This document shows, in pieces, positions 1 to 11,508 of a DNA stretch of 30,088 nucleotides. Positions within the stretch are counted from its first letter, which is position 1. Each line of letters starts with the position of its first letter. The DNA is from Saccoglossus kowalevskii (taxonomy: Eukaryota; Hemichordata; Enteropneusta; Harrimaniidae). The notes below the pieces were generated by a model, which saw only the letters and a list, made by a program, of their open reading frames with translations, searched no databases and had not been told where the DNA came from. The translations under genes were made by a program, and so were the position numbers. Location: positions 305,296-335,383 of the forward strand of contig NW_003151262.1 in NCBI RefSeq assembly GCF_000003605.2. Reading direction: 5' to 3'.

Positions 1-114
1 GGTCGGTATGTGCACAAAAATGAATACGACCAACAAATACGCTGCGATCCCTCAGAATTCCAACTATTGACGAAACAGATAAAAACCTTGCCTTCGACTT
101 CCAGACACCTATAA
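1..114 (+). CDS. possible 3' end of a coding region entering from the left (weak)
   Basis: The window opens in a frame that stays open for 37 codons from base 1 and closes with TAA at 112-114. The composition (charged and polar, with CDPSEF near the middle) looks protein-like rather than AT-rich noise. No family is recognised, no acceptor can be seen because the window begins here, and the stretch is short enough to be open by chance. Treat it as a candidate last exon only. Confidence 0.18.
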   Translation, partial: GRYVHKNEYDQQIRCDPSEFQLLTKQIKTLPSTSRHL

Positions 115-1577
115 TCATGTCTTTTCTTGAAATATGGATGTTGCCAGCAAGCAGCATAATATTTAACATTGTTTACAGTTACTGTGTAGTTAGCATAGCG
201 ACTTAACTAAAAATCTTTCAATTTATCCTTGGGTGTCAGACTTATTGGCCGGGGCTTAGGCCTCTAATCCTGGAAAAGAGCAAAAATAAAAATTGTTAAT
301 CAAGCTAGCCAGCCTACATAATTACATTATTTTATAAAGATTATTCGAATAAATACATGTACTTGAACTATTTTTCATTCATTCATTTATTGTCTTACAT
401 CAATAAGTAAGCGGTTTTTACTGTATCTTAAGATACTTCAAAAGCGCAGAATGACCAAAGTTTGTAACAGGATCAGCGTCACTCTTTTCATTCTCTCTCT
501 TTCTCTCTGAATTCTTCAGTTCAAAATTCAGACTTCTTGGAATAGCCTTTCCACAAAACTCGATAAAGTGTGAAATTTAGTTTATCTACAATCAAAATAA
601 GGGACCGTGATAATATTGAGACTAGTGCAGTTTACTTAATGAATGACATAGGTTGGTCTGGTTTACATGCGATAGGGTCCATACTTGCATGCGGAGAATT
701 GTTTTATTTGGGGGGTGAATATACCATATGTACAGAAACTAACAATACTACACTGCAGACATCTCAGGATACCTGTGACTTGACATTCTTTGTGTGATGA
801 AATTCATAAATTTCTCAAACACAAACATGGAATGAGCCGACAGTGGTCCACATTTATCAATTTGATCACATAAGTGATGTGGAGGATGAAACATCAGAGA
901 CTACATAATAACATAAACACATAAGTGAAAAATTAATGTTATTAATAATTGAAAACGTCATTATTTAGGTATGCAAATACCAACAAATGTGATGAATTGA
1001 AGTCATTGCCACATTTGAACAAAATGATTTTCCAATATAGAATAAAATAATCACACAAATAGATGTCCTTTTGCTATCCATTTAATTCAAATAAAAAGAA
1101 ATGCTGTAATTAATAGTTAGTGGTTTAAATTGTTGATGTTAAAATGTTTTCCAAAGTAACATTATAGAAGTCATTCATTTAACAAAGCTACTGTATTTAA
1201 ACAACCAAGTCAATGTGACACTTTCTGTCGCAGTTGAGTATTGGCGTCAGACCCCCCCCCCCCAGGGATATAGATTTGTTTGCCTTTAGGTCAATTTTAT
1301 TTTCTGAGTCCAGGTGATGAGTAGATTCAACCTAGAACTGAATAAATTTAGTGAAAATTTGGTCTCTGATATATAAATTACACTATTTGGTCTATAAAGG
1401 GGTATGGTTTTCCAGGTGAAATTGATCTATCGTAGGGTCTGGAGTTTTACTTCCAGGCCGCACACCTCTACCAGCCTGAAAGGCTAGTGACCCCCCCCCC
1501 CTCCCCGATGTCAGGTGACAAACTTAATTTTACCCAACATTTCACATGATTTCCTAATGTTAACTAATACAAGCATT
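115..1577. other. AT-rich non-coding stretch with poly-C tracts
   Basis: No gene that I can support. The stretch holds two pure C runs (12 C at 1252-1263, 11 C at 1491-1501). Between them is a moderately complex segment of about 230 bp that reads like old dispersed-repeat debris, but I could not find paired ends. A 75-codon open frame at 570-797 has no ATG, no splice context and no recognisable motif. Confidence 0.5.
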
Positions 1578-1723
1578 ACCAATTTAGGATAAAAAATTAC
1601 CAAATTTTAGTTAAAAATTGTCATTTTAAATTAAAAAATTTTCAATTTAAAGTCGAAAATTACCAATTTAGGATCGAAAATTACTAATTTGATTTAAAAA
1701 TTCTCATTTTAAAATCGAAAATT
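1578..1723. repeat. degenerate 21-bp minisatellite, 7 units
   Basis: Seven head-to-tail units of 21 bp (one of 20) can be laid out directly. Each starts with a variant of ACCAATTTAGGAT and ends with a variant of CGAAAATT. The first and fifth units are nearly the same, while the others differ at several A/T positions. The array lies beside the last exon of the minus-strand DUF4806-like gene. Confidence 0.8.
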
Positions 1724-1832
1724 TGTACAAGACCTAAAGAATAAATTAGCCCTGCTAAACATTCAAAACTCAATTTTAATGAAACTGGAAGATATTTTTC
1801 CATTGATATCAGAGCAGCATCAATAGATTCTT

Positions 1833-3357
1833 TCAATTCTTCAATTTATTCTTCTCAACAACGGGCATATTTAGGCGTGACATTGCTGTGTAGAACTTAA
1901 AGAGAGCTTCTCGTTGTTGAACACGCATGCCCCTCAAACTGTACAGCACAACTCCATCCGTAAAGACCTGCACCAGGAGAGAAAAGTAATAAGTATTTTT
2001 GTATGTGCTTATATTGATATGATTTCAAAATGTCAACTTAGACTTCACACAAATCAGTTATATTAATACCTTAATCCACTCAACAGTTTTGAGAAGTTAA
2101 ACAGTTACCTCGGTCTGTAGCTAAAGTTTAGTGGCTCTTTAAAATTGTTGATTCTGAGATCTGCAATCTTCTTCTTCTCTGAAGTTAACAAGAATGGGAC
2201 AACTGTCAAATTTTTTTTCCTACTTCCAGGATTCTTATTTTTTTTTCTCTTTTTAGACAATAATAAAATAATAAAATGAGAGGAATTTATCTGTTATTTT
2301 TTTTATTTTTTTCCTTCCCCTGATAATATCTTTATAATTAAATTAAATTTACTCCTTCTGTTTCAAATCATGTACCAAACCATGTTTCTATAAATAAAAC
2401 AATTGTATGCTGTTTCTGCACCGCCAATTCGAGTTTGCATTTTTATTTGCAACCCCCCCCCCCCTACAAAAATTCGAAGTCTTGGCACACAAAATTAACT
2501 GATGTTATGGTTTTACCTGTTGCTTAATGACACTGTTGTTTCCCCTGCTTTAAACACTAAATGAAATGAAATAAAAACTTTGTTTTCTTCACTTAGTTTC
2601 ATGCAAATGTTTTTTCCAGTCATGAATTTGCTTTCATTTTTGTTTTTGCCCTTAGAAATAAGCAGGCAGAATTGGTTGTCTGTACAAACAGACACAAAAT
2701 TCTGTTAATTACCAGCCCGGATTATGGGCAGGTACATGGATATTGGTACAACCAAAACTGGGACACAGACTGAAAATTTATAATATTACAGTATTTTAAA
2801 AAATAAAATAAAGGGTTAACACCACGCACGCTCACCCTGAAAAACAGTTTTGACAATTATTCAATTCAACTTAAAGTGACAGAAATGGTTATTTGTTTAA
2901 ACTTTATATGGACGAAATATTTGCCAGTGTAATTGAGGATGTTGTGCAAATGGGCGTTATTGTGGCATACCATATGCAGTGCTACTTTACTATGTGGACA
3001 TTTGCAGCAGGAACTTATTCTAAATATAAAGTTTATAGTTTGCATGCAGTTACATTGCACACCAGCTACAGGAAAGCATTAACAATTATTGTTCTGTTGG
3101 TACAGGTCTTTCCTTAACAGTTTCCTATGACCATAAATTTCAAAAAATACCACATGGCACAGTTTGTGGTTGAATTATTCCTCAGTGTTGCTACACTATA
3201 AACTCATTCATATGCCTACAATACCTTTCCATCATGCATCCAGTCTATTGGCACACAATTCTGTCCGTTTTCCCTGTATGTGGGCAAAACAACAAAGCCC
3301 TCTTCTCCAGTGTTCCCAGAAATATTTTCAATAACTTTCTTTGAAGCTTGAAAACTC
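1833..3357 (-). CDS. DUF4806-like protein, partial split gene (3 exons seen)
   Basis: Three minus-strand exons look coding. The most upstream (3357 down to 3225, after a TTTTTAG acceptor, ending AAAG|GTATTG) encodes 44 residues including GFVVLPTYRENG and NCVPIDWM. A short exon (2544-2517, ending CAACAG|GTAAAA) encodes GNNSVIKQQ. The last (1967-1833, after GTGCAG) encodes 44 residues beginning VFTDGVVLYSLRGM and containing REALFKFYTAM, then TGA. The last two join in phase. 'GG..S..+.i...vFTd.l..yslrG...reaLFK' resembles the C-terminal DUF4806 domain, and the VP..W motif resembles the N-terminal part of such proteins. That match is from memory, without alignment. The 3225 and 2544 borders do not match in phase, so at least one exon between them is missing from this model or the gene is decayed. 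It shares strand with the transposase remnant upstream. Confidence 0.42.
2453..2464. repeat. poly-C run
   Basis: Twelve consecutive C. This is one of several long C or G homopolymers in the window (others at 1252-1263, 1491-1501 and 29791-29803). The one at 29791 lies inside a MITE; this one has no visible element boundaries. Confidence 0.9.
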
Positions 3358-3889
3358 CTAAAAAGAAAGAATGTGCATGTGTATTATTGCAGACAGAACT
3401 ATTTATACTAGCCATGTCTGTCTTGTGTGGTCTCATGGAATATTTATGGAAAATTAAGATCTTTAATTTTCTCTTATTTAATTTAGTGCTTTACTATATT
3501 TAATATCCTCAAGATTGGTGGTGCTGCTACTTGTATCGATAGTATGATGAAGTTTGAAAAAGGGTAATTCCATGTCATCATTCAGTGGATGACCCAGTTG
3601 GTAAAAAATCCTGACTTCCAATAAAAACAGTCTTGTCTAAGGCTTTTAAATGTTTACCCTCAATGATAAATTAGTGAAAGACTTAGTGACAATAAAAATA
3701 AAATTTCTGATTGTAAGTGCCCAGTTAAAACAGTTTCCAATACCTCCTGCAAACATAAATTACTTTTACAGCCTAATAAATATAATAACATAAATTCACC
3801 CCTGATTCTGTGGTAAGGGCATGCATTTAAATATGTTGCCGACTTATACTTAAAGCATTTGCATCTAGCAGGCCTATTCATTGTGTATA

Positions 3890-5475
3890 TCTGCTTTCAA
3901 GAAAAACGATTCTTTTCAATATTCAGCCGACATTTCAACACCCTCTTGCTTGGACCTGAAATATATAATTAAACAATATTGAAACGCTCATGAAAGTATA
4001 GATGTTGTTTCAGTATATTGTGTTTGTTTTCACATCACTAGTTAACTTACAGTGTAACTACTACTATAACAATTAAGCTGCATATAGTAAGGCAGTAAGG
4101 GGTGGACCATTGGAAACTCTGGGGTGTAATATATTTTCAGTAAGAAATAGGCATGCAAAATATTTTTTTTGGTTAATTTAATTTTCCCAATGTACTTTTT
4201 TTTAATCTGCCATCGGCATAATAAAAATAGATTTGAGCTGTGTGTTTAATTGCTTTTTCTGTCTCAACCATCTAGATTTCGCAACTTGCCGGCCAAATAG
4301 AACAAAAATCTAAATCATGAATTAAATCAAAACCTGTCAAATTAATGGCAAAATCATGGCAGTTAATTTTTAAAAGTAGAAATATTTAGTGTTTATTCTA
4401 ATTTCACACAACACATACTTGCATGATTTGCATACATACCTGGTATTACTCCGACCAACATCAACATTTGCATTTGTTCGCGTACTGTTGGAGGTAAATT
4501 ATATAGCTTCAGCACCTGTGGCCATATCGAGTATGGTATGTTCAAATGCTGGAATGGTTGAACACCATCCGTTGAGTAACTGAAGGATAGACATCTTTTC
4601 TCACCTTATAATAAAAGAAAAGTTGGAAAATATTGTTTCATTAATTTTTTATAGTTTTTATGACTGGAAGAAATACATCATAACAGAAGAAACATGCTAG
4701 ATGCATATTGAAAACTATATTTTAAATCTTAATTTAATGTTCATAAGACTTACATTTCAGCATAGAGTTTCTTCCACAAATTGGTATCTCAAATATCAGT
4801 GTACAAATCAGTGGTGGAATGGTTCTGATGAAGTGCTGATAGAAGCTGCACACCATACATTTGATGCAGTCGCGGTATATGTGGGAGATGGTAATACATC
4901 TGCACCGGTTTACCATCCTCATTGTACCGTGCTTCACCACAATTTAGACATGCACTTTCATTAGCAAGGTTTCTCCTGAATAAAACATCCATTCTGACAT
5001 GCCTCATTAGTTGTATATAGAGAGGCAGTATGTCATTCACCATAGACTGACATTCCCTGAAAGTGTACGGAATGTTCACTTGAAAGTTATTTTCATCAAA
5101 TATATCCTTAATAAGGCCAAGGATTGACTCAAAACAGTTCTGACTTAACCCAGGGAAATCTGCCTTCATCTTCAACATAGTGGTGACAAACCCCAATTGT
5201 GTCCATGAAGACTGTCAGTGAATAGCGTTACTGTGATGATAATACAGAGGTTTATTTCTGTTATTTGTGAGGTCTGAAAGTACGTCATTCAGGTTTCTCC
5301 TGTCAGGTTTATCACTAGGTGTAGTGTCTTCTGACTTTGCTTCTCTATCTTGTTGAAGATGCCCGTTTGATCTGCGTCGGTTTATTAAGTTACCACCACT
5401 CTGATGAGGCAATACCAGGACTAGATATGACACTGTTTCACAGTGCCAATAGATTATTACTGCAAAAAAAATCAT
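3890..5475 (-). pseudogene. CACTA/EnSpm (Tnp2-family) transposase remnant
   Basis: Several minus-strand exons match the Tnp2 transposase family, which cuts and pastes CACTA elements. Exon 5211-4754 (acceptor CTGACAG, donor AAAT|GTAAGT) encodes CLNCGEARYNEDGKPVQ, then YHLPHIPRLHQMY, then LYTDI-stop-DTNLWKKLY, the usual 'C..CGE.RY..DGK', 'P.IPRL' and 'DI.DG' blocks. Exon 4604-4440 encodes STDGVQPF in one frame and NLPPTVREQ...LMLVGVIPG in another, so a frameshift lies between them. Exon 3955 onward continues with GPSK. An upstream block (5475-5218) is open in the same frame as 5211-4754 and is separated from it by a TGA at 5215-5217, which could instead be intron because a CAG acceptor follows. 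The TGA at 4789-4791 sits inside the conserved DI.DG block. With that stop and the frameshift it is not a working transposase. The C-terminal two thirds of the catalytic region were not found, and neither were terminal CACTA repeats. Confidence 0.85.
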
Positions 5476-6008
5476 TGTAAATCTGTGAGATAATATTCTA
5501 ATTATTTAAGAAGAATGATAAATTATAATGAATAAAAATATTTGAGCACAGGAAATGTACTACTAAATGAATTCAATATGTTAGTGTTGTTTCGTTTTGG
5601 TTTTTGTGAAGACGCTTTTTCCATTGAGCTAGGGAGACTCTCGGGCGTTGTTTATCAAAGGATCGTAAGACTTGAATTAGTGGTCATTCATTACAATACC
5701 TCGCGTGGTCAGCAGGTGTGTCAAGGTTCTGGTGTCACCACATGGCGTGTGGGGTTGTTATGTTTGGTCGTTCGTTATGAATGTTGTAGTTCTGCTATGC
5801 CGTTCTCCACCGAGTTCAGCAACAACTTCAACTGCGCGTTCGTCGACTGACTACTGCAATTGAACTGAACAGCTAAAGAACCGTAAGGTGCGTTAACATC
5901 GCCGACTGACTAGCATTTAAATATTATAATTATATCATATTAATATTATAAAGAGCTTTAGTGTTCACCCAAAACCACGCAATTCTCCTTTCAAGATTGA
6001 GATATATC
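5476..6008. promoter_or_regulatory. CpG-richer spacer between divergent gene remnants
   Basis: From about 5600 to 5900 CpG dinucleotides become clearly more frequent than in the flanking AT-rich DNA (for example CTCGGGCG, CCTCGCG, GCGCGTTCGTCGAC). The stretch lies between the minus-strand transposase frame and the plus-strand exon that starts at 6009, where a bidirectional promoter could sit. No TATA box or other defined element was recognised. A 102-codon open frame here has no coding signature. Confidence 0.3.
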
Positions 6009-8506
6009 ATGTCTGCTCCACCCGTGTACGACGCTGACAGCCTGATCCAGGACTCCAGTTTTGAAAATCCTTATGGCTATGCGGAACTGCATGCACATCA
6101 ACCGGATTCTTAGTCCTGAGTTTACTACAACTTTTGGTTCAGCAGTGCAACCACCACCGTACAAACAGATTTGTATACATATCCATATGGGTTTCCGCAT
6201 ACTCCTTACACAATCTTCAATACTGCTAACGACACTCACTACCGGGTCAGCATCTACAAACCAAAACAATCATTCCTTGCGACTTGATCAAGATACTCGC
6301 ACTCGCCAAATAAACCCAAAGTGAAAAGTGAAGGCTGGAAATCAAGGTAAGCAATCTTATTAATTTTAAGTAATCTTCTTTGCATCAAGCCATTTGAGCT
6401 GATTTCTGTGAATTAGGCGCAACTGCTTTTATTTCTTCATGTCACAGAAAATTGTGAACTCTCATATCAGATAAGGATGAAGCTGCTTTGAACGAAAAAC
6501 CTTGTCAAACAGCGACTATTCAAGAGGTGAGTTATTGTGTTATTGCTTGTTACATGTACATGTAAAGTCCTGTTTTGACATTTTCTTATATTAGCAGCAG
6601 TGTCATATCATTTTGCTAGCTTAATTATATTTGTAAAAGCAAAAATTATACCTTATAAAACTGAATGTTCGTTCTTATTTATATGCACAAGGCAGAGTGA
6701 AAAAATGCATTTACAAAGCTTCATTGTTTATTTTCATAAACACTATTAGTGTCTTTATTTACTATTAAGTTGGTCTGAATTAGGTATACAACAGTGATCT
6801 CCCCATCACACTCCTATTTTGTATCTTTAAACAATAAGACATAACAGCACTCTCATCTAGAAACTTTTCACTAAATTGTACATTTTACCAAATGTTTTTT
6901 TCATATATCATTGCAGTTAATAATCACATACCCAAGTATTTAAACTGAAGATAAAACTGAAATTCTGAGAAGATTCTGTTAAGCTTTACAGAAAAAGGTA
7001 TTTTAAGAGAGCTTTTATTATGTTAACTAGCAAACAATTGGCATTCTTTTTTTTAATCATGTAAAATGTAAATAAAGTAAATGTCAGCTTTTAATTTTGT
7101 CTTTACAAGAAGGTGATTAAGACAAATTAATGGACCAATAACACCGAAGCAAAGAAATAAAAGAATGTCTTGACAAAGAGCCTGATTCGGTACATTGTTT
7201 ATTCATTAGTGTGGCAACACATGCAGTGCTACTGTCTAGGAAATTGGAAGGAGGAGGGTAATTTAACAATTAACAATTATTATGTGTCGCCAATCACAAA
7301 AGCGTACAACTCAATGGGAAAAAAAATATTCAGTATACACAGACTTTTATTTAGCTTAACTGTATCATTGCAGTCAGGGTTATCCAAGTTAAGAAATTGA
7401 TGGGACATATTGTTACATTTCTTTAACAATGTGTGCGATATAACCGTCAACATTCTCAAAATAACGTCATGACAATATATGAAATGTGTGCAAACCAATA
7501 ACCACCTTAATTCACCTTCCATTCTGTGATAGTTGTTACCTGTAATGGACAACACAGATTTGGACCATGACAATGATATACATCTGGGTAAATTTTCAAA
7601 TGTTGATATTGTTATTTGGTAGTTTTATTTTTTTTATTTTAAATATTTTGACATAAACTGTATTTCTTCCATCCGTAATATTATATTAACAAAAATTATT
7701 TTATTCATTGAGACAGTTCTAAATGAATCTATTCTATTCTTTTTTCTTTCTTTTTATTCCAGCACGCTTGTAAGACTGCTGTCTGTCAATAAGGTGCATA
7801 TTGCTGAAGCCAGTATTTTGAATATCGCAGCTGAAGGTTGGTATTTTTCTCATAATAACAATATTGAAAGAGATAGTTTAAAAAAATAGTATAATAATTA
7901 TTATAGAGGAAAAAGTAATGCCATACTATTGAATATTGTAGATTGTGACTGATATACTGTTAAACCTGTCGAAGTCATTTTGGCTTATTTTAGATCTTCC
8001 CAGTATTTATACTGAAACATTTCAGACACCTTAATACATGGTCTGGATTATGATTATAACATATCTACATTTCAGGAAGAGAGTTCTTCTTTGTACAAAT
8101 CACTAAAATTTTACTGAGAAACGTTGATGAGTGTGTCACATTAATTGGGTACATGTTCAGGTAAGATGCATTTGGTTCTATTTCCAAAAAAATACCATTT
8201 CTGTTTGCCTATAAATTGTTTTTTTATTTAAACAATACTTTATGTTCCAATCAAAACCTCTTGGTACATTATAATGACCCACCAAGGTTACGCTATGTTG
8301 TGATGTCTGTGATTTGACTATTTGGTTGCGAGTCTAATTTGGCGGATATGTATCTAAAAACTATATTTTCTATCAACAGTTTGATTTTTGTGCATTTAAA
8401 TGTAAAATCATATATTCAGATTAAAGATGATGTTACTTGGCCGGAAAAAAGATTTTGCCTGTCATCAACACTGATAACTCAAATTTACCGAAGATGCAAA
8501 CAATAA
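6009..8506 (+). CDS. unidentified split gene or pseudogene, plus strand
   Basis: Three exons agree in phase. 7763-7836 follows TTATTCCAG, encodes TLVRLLSVNKVHIAEASIL... and ends GAAG|GTTGGT. 8076-8160 follows ATTTCAG, encodes GREFFFVQITKILLRNVDE... and ends TTCAG|GTAAGA. 8380-8506 follows CAACAG, encodes 41 residues including DDVTWPEKRFCLSS and ends in TAA. Together they give about 96 residues. Upstream candidates are less certain. An exon from the ATG at 6009 to 6346 (CAAG|GTAAGC) begins MSAPPVYDADSLIQDSSFEN but carries three in-frame stops. A 55-base exon at 6471-6525 (CAG acceptor, GAG|GTGAGT donor) does not join 7763 in phase. No family is recognised with confidence. The hydrophobic, aromatic tail loosely recalls the C-terminal region of Tnp2 proteins, a weak guess. 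It may be a decayed gene. Confidence 0.4.
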
Positions 8507-8544
8507 CATGGGCCAGTACGTTTCCAAACTAAGCAGACAGTGAC

Positions 8545-8652
8545 AACGACTTTGCAAATTGTGATGAGACTGACTGCAACAGTAACTCGACAAATTGTGA
8601 AAAGGACAACAGCAACAGAGACAATACAGACAGTGACATAGTTGAGCGGAGC
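8545..8652. repeat. 36-bp tandem repeat, about 3 units
   Basis: CAAATTGTGA recurs at 8555 and 8591, exactly 36 bases apart, and a diverged copy (CAGACAGTGA) falls at 8627, again 36 bases on. The surrounding bases (GACTGCAACAG / GACAACAGCAACAG) repeat too. The period is a multiple of three. This explains why the stretch is open in more than one frame: an Asn/Asp/Ser/Cys-rich plus frame (8533-8706, 57 codons) and a Val-rich minus frame. Confidence 0.65.
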
Positions 8653-8756
8653 GCCAGCAAATATCCTGTGGGCATATGGATTGCCACAGCTTTCCAAGAC
8701 AAATAGTGAAGCCAGGGCATGGTGACAGTGTGTTTGTAGATTAATGCTATTGCATT

Positions 8757-8954
8757 TTGTATATTCTTTGTAAAGAACCAAAGGCCCTGGACATATTTTG
8801 TACTAATGTAAGGTACATTATAAAAACTGATGTGGAAGTTATTGCAAAGAAGAGAGGCAGGTACTTAGTACCGGAATATATCTCTATAACAAGTGCTTAC
8901 AATAAATTTAAAAAACTGTTGGCACATATCCTAGTGAATGAACAACTTAGATGA
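8757..8954 (+). CDS. short open frame, unidentified (possible further exon)
   Basis: A 65-codon frame ends in TGA and encodes a Lys/Tyr-rich sequence with VIAKKRGRYLVPEYISI and KFKKLLAHILVNEQLR. Codon use is protein-like. The start codon is TTG and unconvincing, and a GTAAAG near 8770 could mark a splice border. It lies 250 bases beyond the stop of the split gene at 7763-8506 on the same strand, so it may be a displaced last exon or a chance frame. An AATAAA follows at 9338-9343. Confidence 0.22.
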   Translation: MYILCKEPKALDIFCTNVRYIIKTDVEVIAKKRGRYLVPEYISITSAYNKFKKLLAHILVNEQLR

Positions 8955-11418
8955 TATTTTTGTTATGGTATGGCTGGTAGCTTTTATAGTACGAGTGATG
9001 TCCTTATGAATTTTGGAAAGTTACTATTTCAGGCGTGTTAGTGCAGGCGTGTTCTTGCTCGGATAGTTTTTTGGGGGGTAATTTTTTTCAAACTGTACTT
9101 CATCATTACATAATAAGCAAACAACTAAATCAAAATGAAAATATAAAAATTGCGCAGGAATCTCGTATACTTTTACTGTATAATATGTATTTTTCTTGCT
9201 GCATTACAATAATTTATTCATATCATGCTTTTTAATCGTAAGCTGATAAACAGACTTTACAGTAATTATTTTTGTATTTAACTTTATTTTATTAAATGCA
9301 GTTCAAACTAAGTATAAGTAATTAATTTTATGTATGAAATAAATGAATTTATCATACTTAATTGTGTTGACTTAATTTCTGGTCCACTTGCATATTCGGT
9401 GACAAGTTGTTTTTTTGGTTGTACCACCTCGTGTGCGGGTTCTTAACCAATATAAAATTACACAATTCGTCTAACACGGGTATAATTTAGATTGATGGGC
9501 TTCAGTAGAGTTCAATATAACTATATGCACATATAAGCAGCAATAATGCACACCGGCCAATCTTGCACATACGACACTCACGTGAATTACCATAGTTTAT
9601 TAGGCACCCAAAACATATGCTTGCTACAGTTCTCTTCGTCAGTATCGCCCGCCCCTGCAGAGGTTGAGCACTACACGCGGCTCTCACCACGCACCAACGC
9701 AACTATATTATTGGTAAGATGTGGGGGTTACGAAATTTCGCACTGTAGACACCACAGCAAAGTCGGTAACGACCCTATGGAGGAACGGCATACCCTACCT
9801 TACCCTACTCGTCACGTATATCGGTGCCATGTACTCTTAGGAAGAGAACAATTCTAGAAATTAACAATATAATACAATAACTCAGAGCCCAGGAATAACT
9901 AGTGTGTGTAGGAAACCTACCTTCTCATCCAGTGTCAAGGCTTCCTTCCCAGTTAGACTTCAGACTGGTGTCCAACGCCGGGTTCAACTATGGTAGTATG
10001 TGTGGTGGTACTGCTCGCCACTTCTAGTGTCGTACAAAGCGTAGATCGTTAGTCGAAATCTCCAGCAGCAACAACCCAGCACCACGCTGTTTTAGTCGGT
10101 AAATACCGTGCCATCACATGGCTAATTGTGTCAATCGCTAATTGGTTCGTGACACCTGTTAATTCATCACAGTTACTTGTACAGCAGTGTCCATGGGCGA
10201 CTTTGAGGTCACATAATAGGTACTTTCTATACGTGTAGTGACAAATGCAGCTACCTACTGGGCTATAAAACCTATTTCTGGGCTGTTATCAATTTATACT
10301 ATAACAATGAATTAATAAATACAAAATTACATCTTGCGTGTATAACGCATAGCAACAAGTGTGAAACAATCAGTTGATATTTTAAAGCCCAGTGAATTGG
10401 AGCAAACATCATGAACAATCAGAAGCAACATACAGCATACACAAGATGTTTGCTTGAAATCAAACTAGGTGGTGCCAACAAAATTATCATCTATGTATGT
10501 GTCTGCCTGTTTTACTAATATATAAGAACCATGTGATAGTTTTTGATTTTAACCGTTTCACAATGACGTGCTGTGGAAATGTGCATGAGATAAATATACT
10601 CCCACAATATTTGTTCTACAAGTGAAATCAGCATACACTTGTATACAAAATATGTTGATTACTTGTGTCTGTTGACATTAATCTTAAGAAGAAATATTGT
10701 TGGAAATTAAATGTACACAAGTACTGCTGTATGTAGCATATGAGCAATGCTGCAGTACTAAAGTAAGTTTGCTCGCCCATTACAATTTAGCTTTCAAACT
10801 AGTATGAAAGGATGGGACTGATTTGAAGCTACATTTACATGGCAAATACGTGATCAAATTTTGCTTTAGCGAGTTGCATTGGTGATTTATTTTATGTTGC
10901 ATAGTCTATCACCTTGATAATTCCCCTGTATCATTCTTGAACGTATGCTGATATGAGACTAAGGGAAAATTACACAACCAACAGTCAACCGACTGAAACC
11001 TGTTATATTCCAACTGTGTTGGTTGGCCAATTTAACTATATCGGCAATTATAATCAGCGTTTATTATAATTGTTTGTGACAGTGTATGTTACTTTATTTT
11101 TGGCCATAAAATATGCAATTTCTTACATTATTCTGAGTCAAATAAAATATTCTATTATCTATTATAATCATTCGACTACAGTACATCATTCAGTGGTTTT
11201 ATCTGAGAGTGAGGCACATTTTTAGACAGTTAGTACTGTGCGAATATATTGCGGTCATGGTTACAACTTGTAAACCCATTCAGCATTAGAGGAAAGTTGG
11301 ATTAGCATAACCAGAAATGATGTGAGGCTTGGATTGATTGATTGTTTGAGGGCGCTAATCATATCGAGTCATACTATGCTAATCGGTATGATAGCGAGTT
11401 GTTGCAAGGAGATATAAT
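8955..11418. other. non-coding stretch with a GC-richer block
   Basis: No gene can be supported. From about 9440 to 10250 the base composition shifts to a richer, more complex sequence unlike the AT-rich flanks, as an inserted old mobile element would look. I could not find inverted or direct terminal repeats or any protein match. A CACTACACGCGG string at 9669 resembles a CACTA terminus, but no partner end was found. Confidence 0.4.
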
Positions 11419-11508
11419 CTCATTACTACTGTTGCGAGGTGTTGTCGCCTTGCTATTACAACTGTGAGGTTTTATCACCTCGCTATTATGGCTGCGAGGT
11501 AAAATTAA
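11419..11508. repeat. 30-bp tandem repeat, 3 units
   Basis: Three consecutive 30-base units share the pattern CTnnTATTAnnnCTGnGAGGT: the first has TGTTGCGAGGT, the second AACTGTGAGGT and the third GGCTGCGAGGT at the same offset. A more diverged unit may precede them (GCGAGTTGTTGCAAGG). Confidence 0.65.

Noticed and set aside
570-797. 75-codon plus-strand open frame
   Set aside because: No ATG start, no splice borders, no recognisable motif; expected by chance in this length of DNA.
2866-3117. Overlapping open frames on both strands, one hydrophobic
   Set aside because: Neither joins the neighbouring DUF4806-like exons in phase, and neither shows a family motif.
4789-5217. In-frame TGA codons read as selenocysteine or programmed readthrough
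   Set aside because: A frameshift in the next exon and missing conserved blocks show ordinary decay, and one TGA may simply be intronic.
5542-5850. 102-codon plus-strand frame in the CpG-richer block
   Set aside because: Starts at a non-ATG codon, composition follows base bias, and there is no motif or splice context.
8485-8781. Val-rich minus-strand frame resembling membrane helices
   Set aside because: Its repetitive character is explained by the 36-bp tandem repeat read backwards.
9669-9680. CACTACACGCGG as a CACTA terminal repeat of the transposase remnant
   Set aside because: No matching inverted end or 3-bp target duplication was found, and it lies over 4 kb from the transposase exons.
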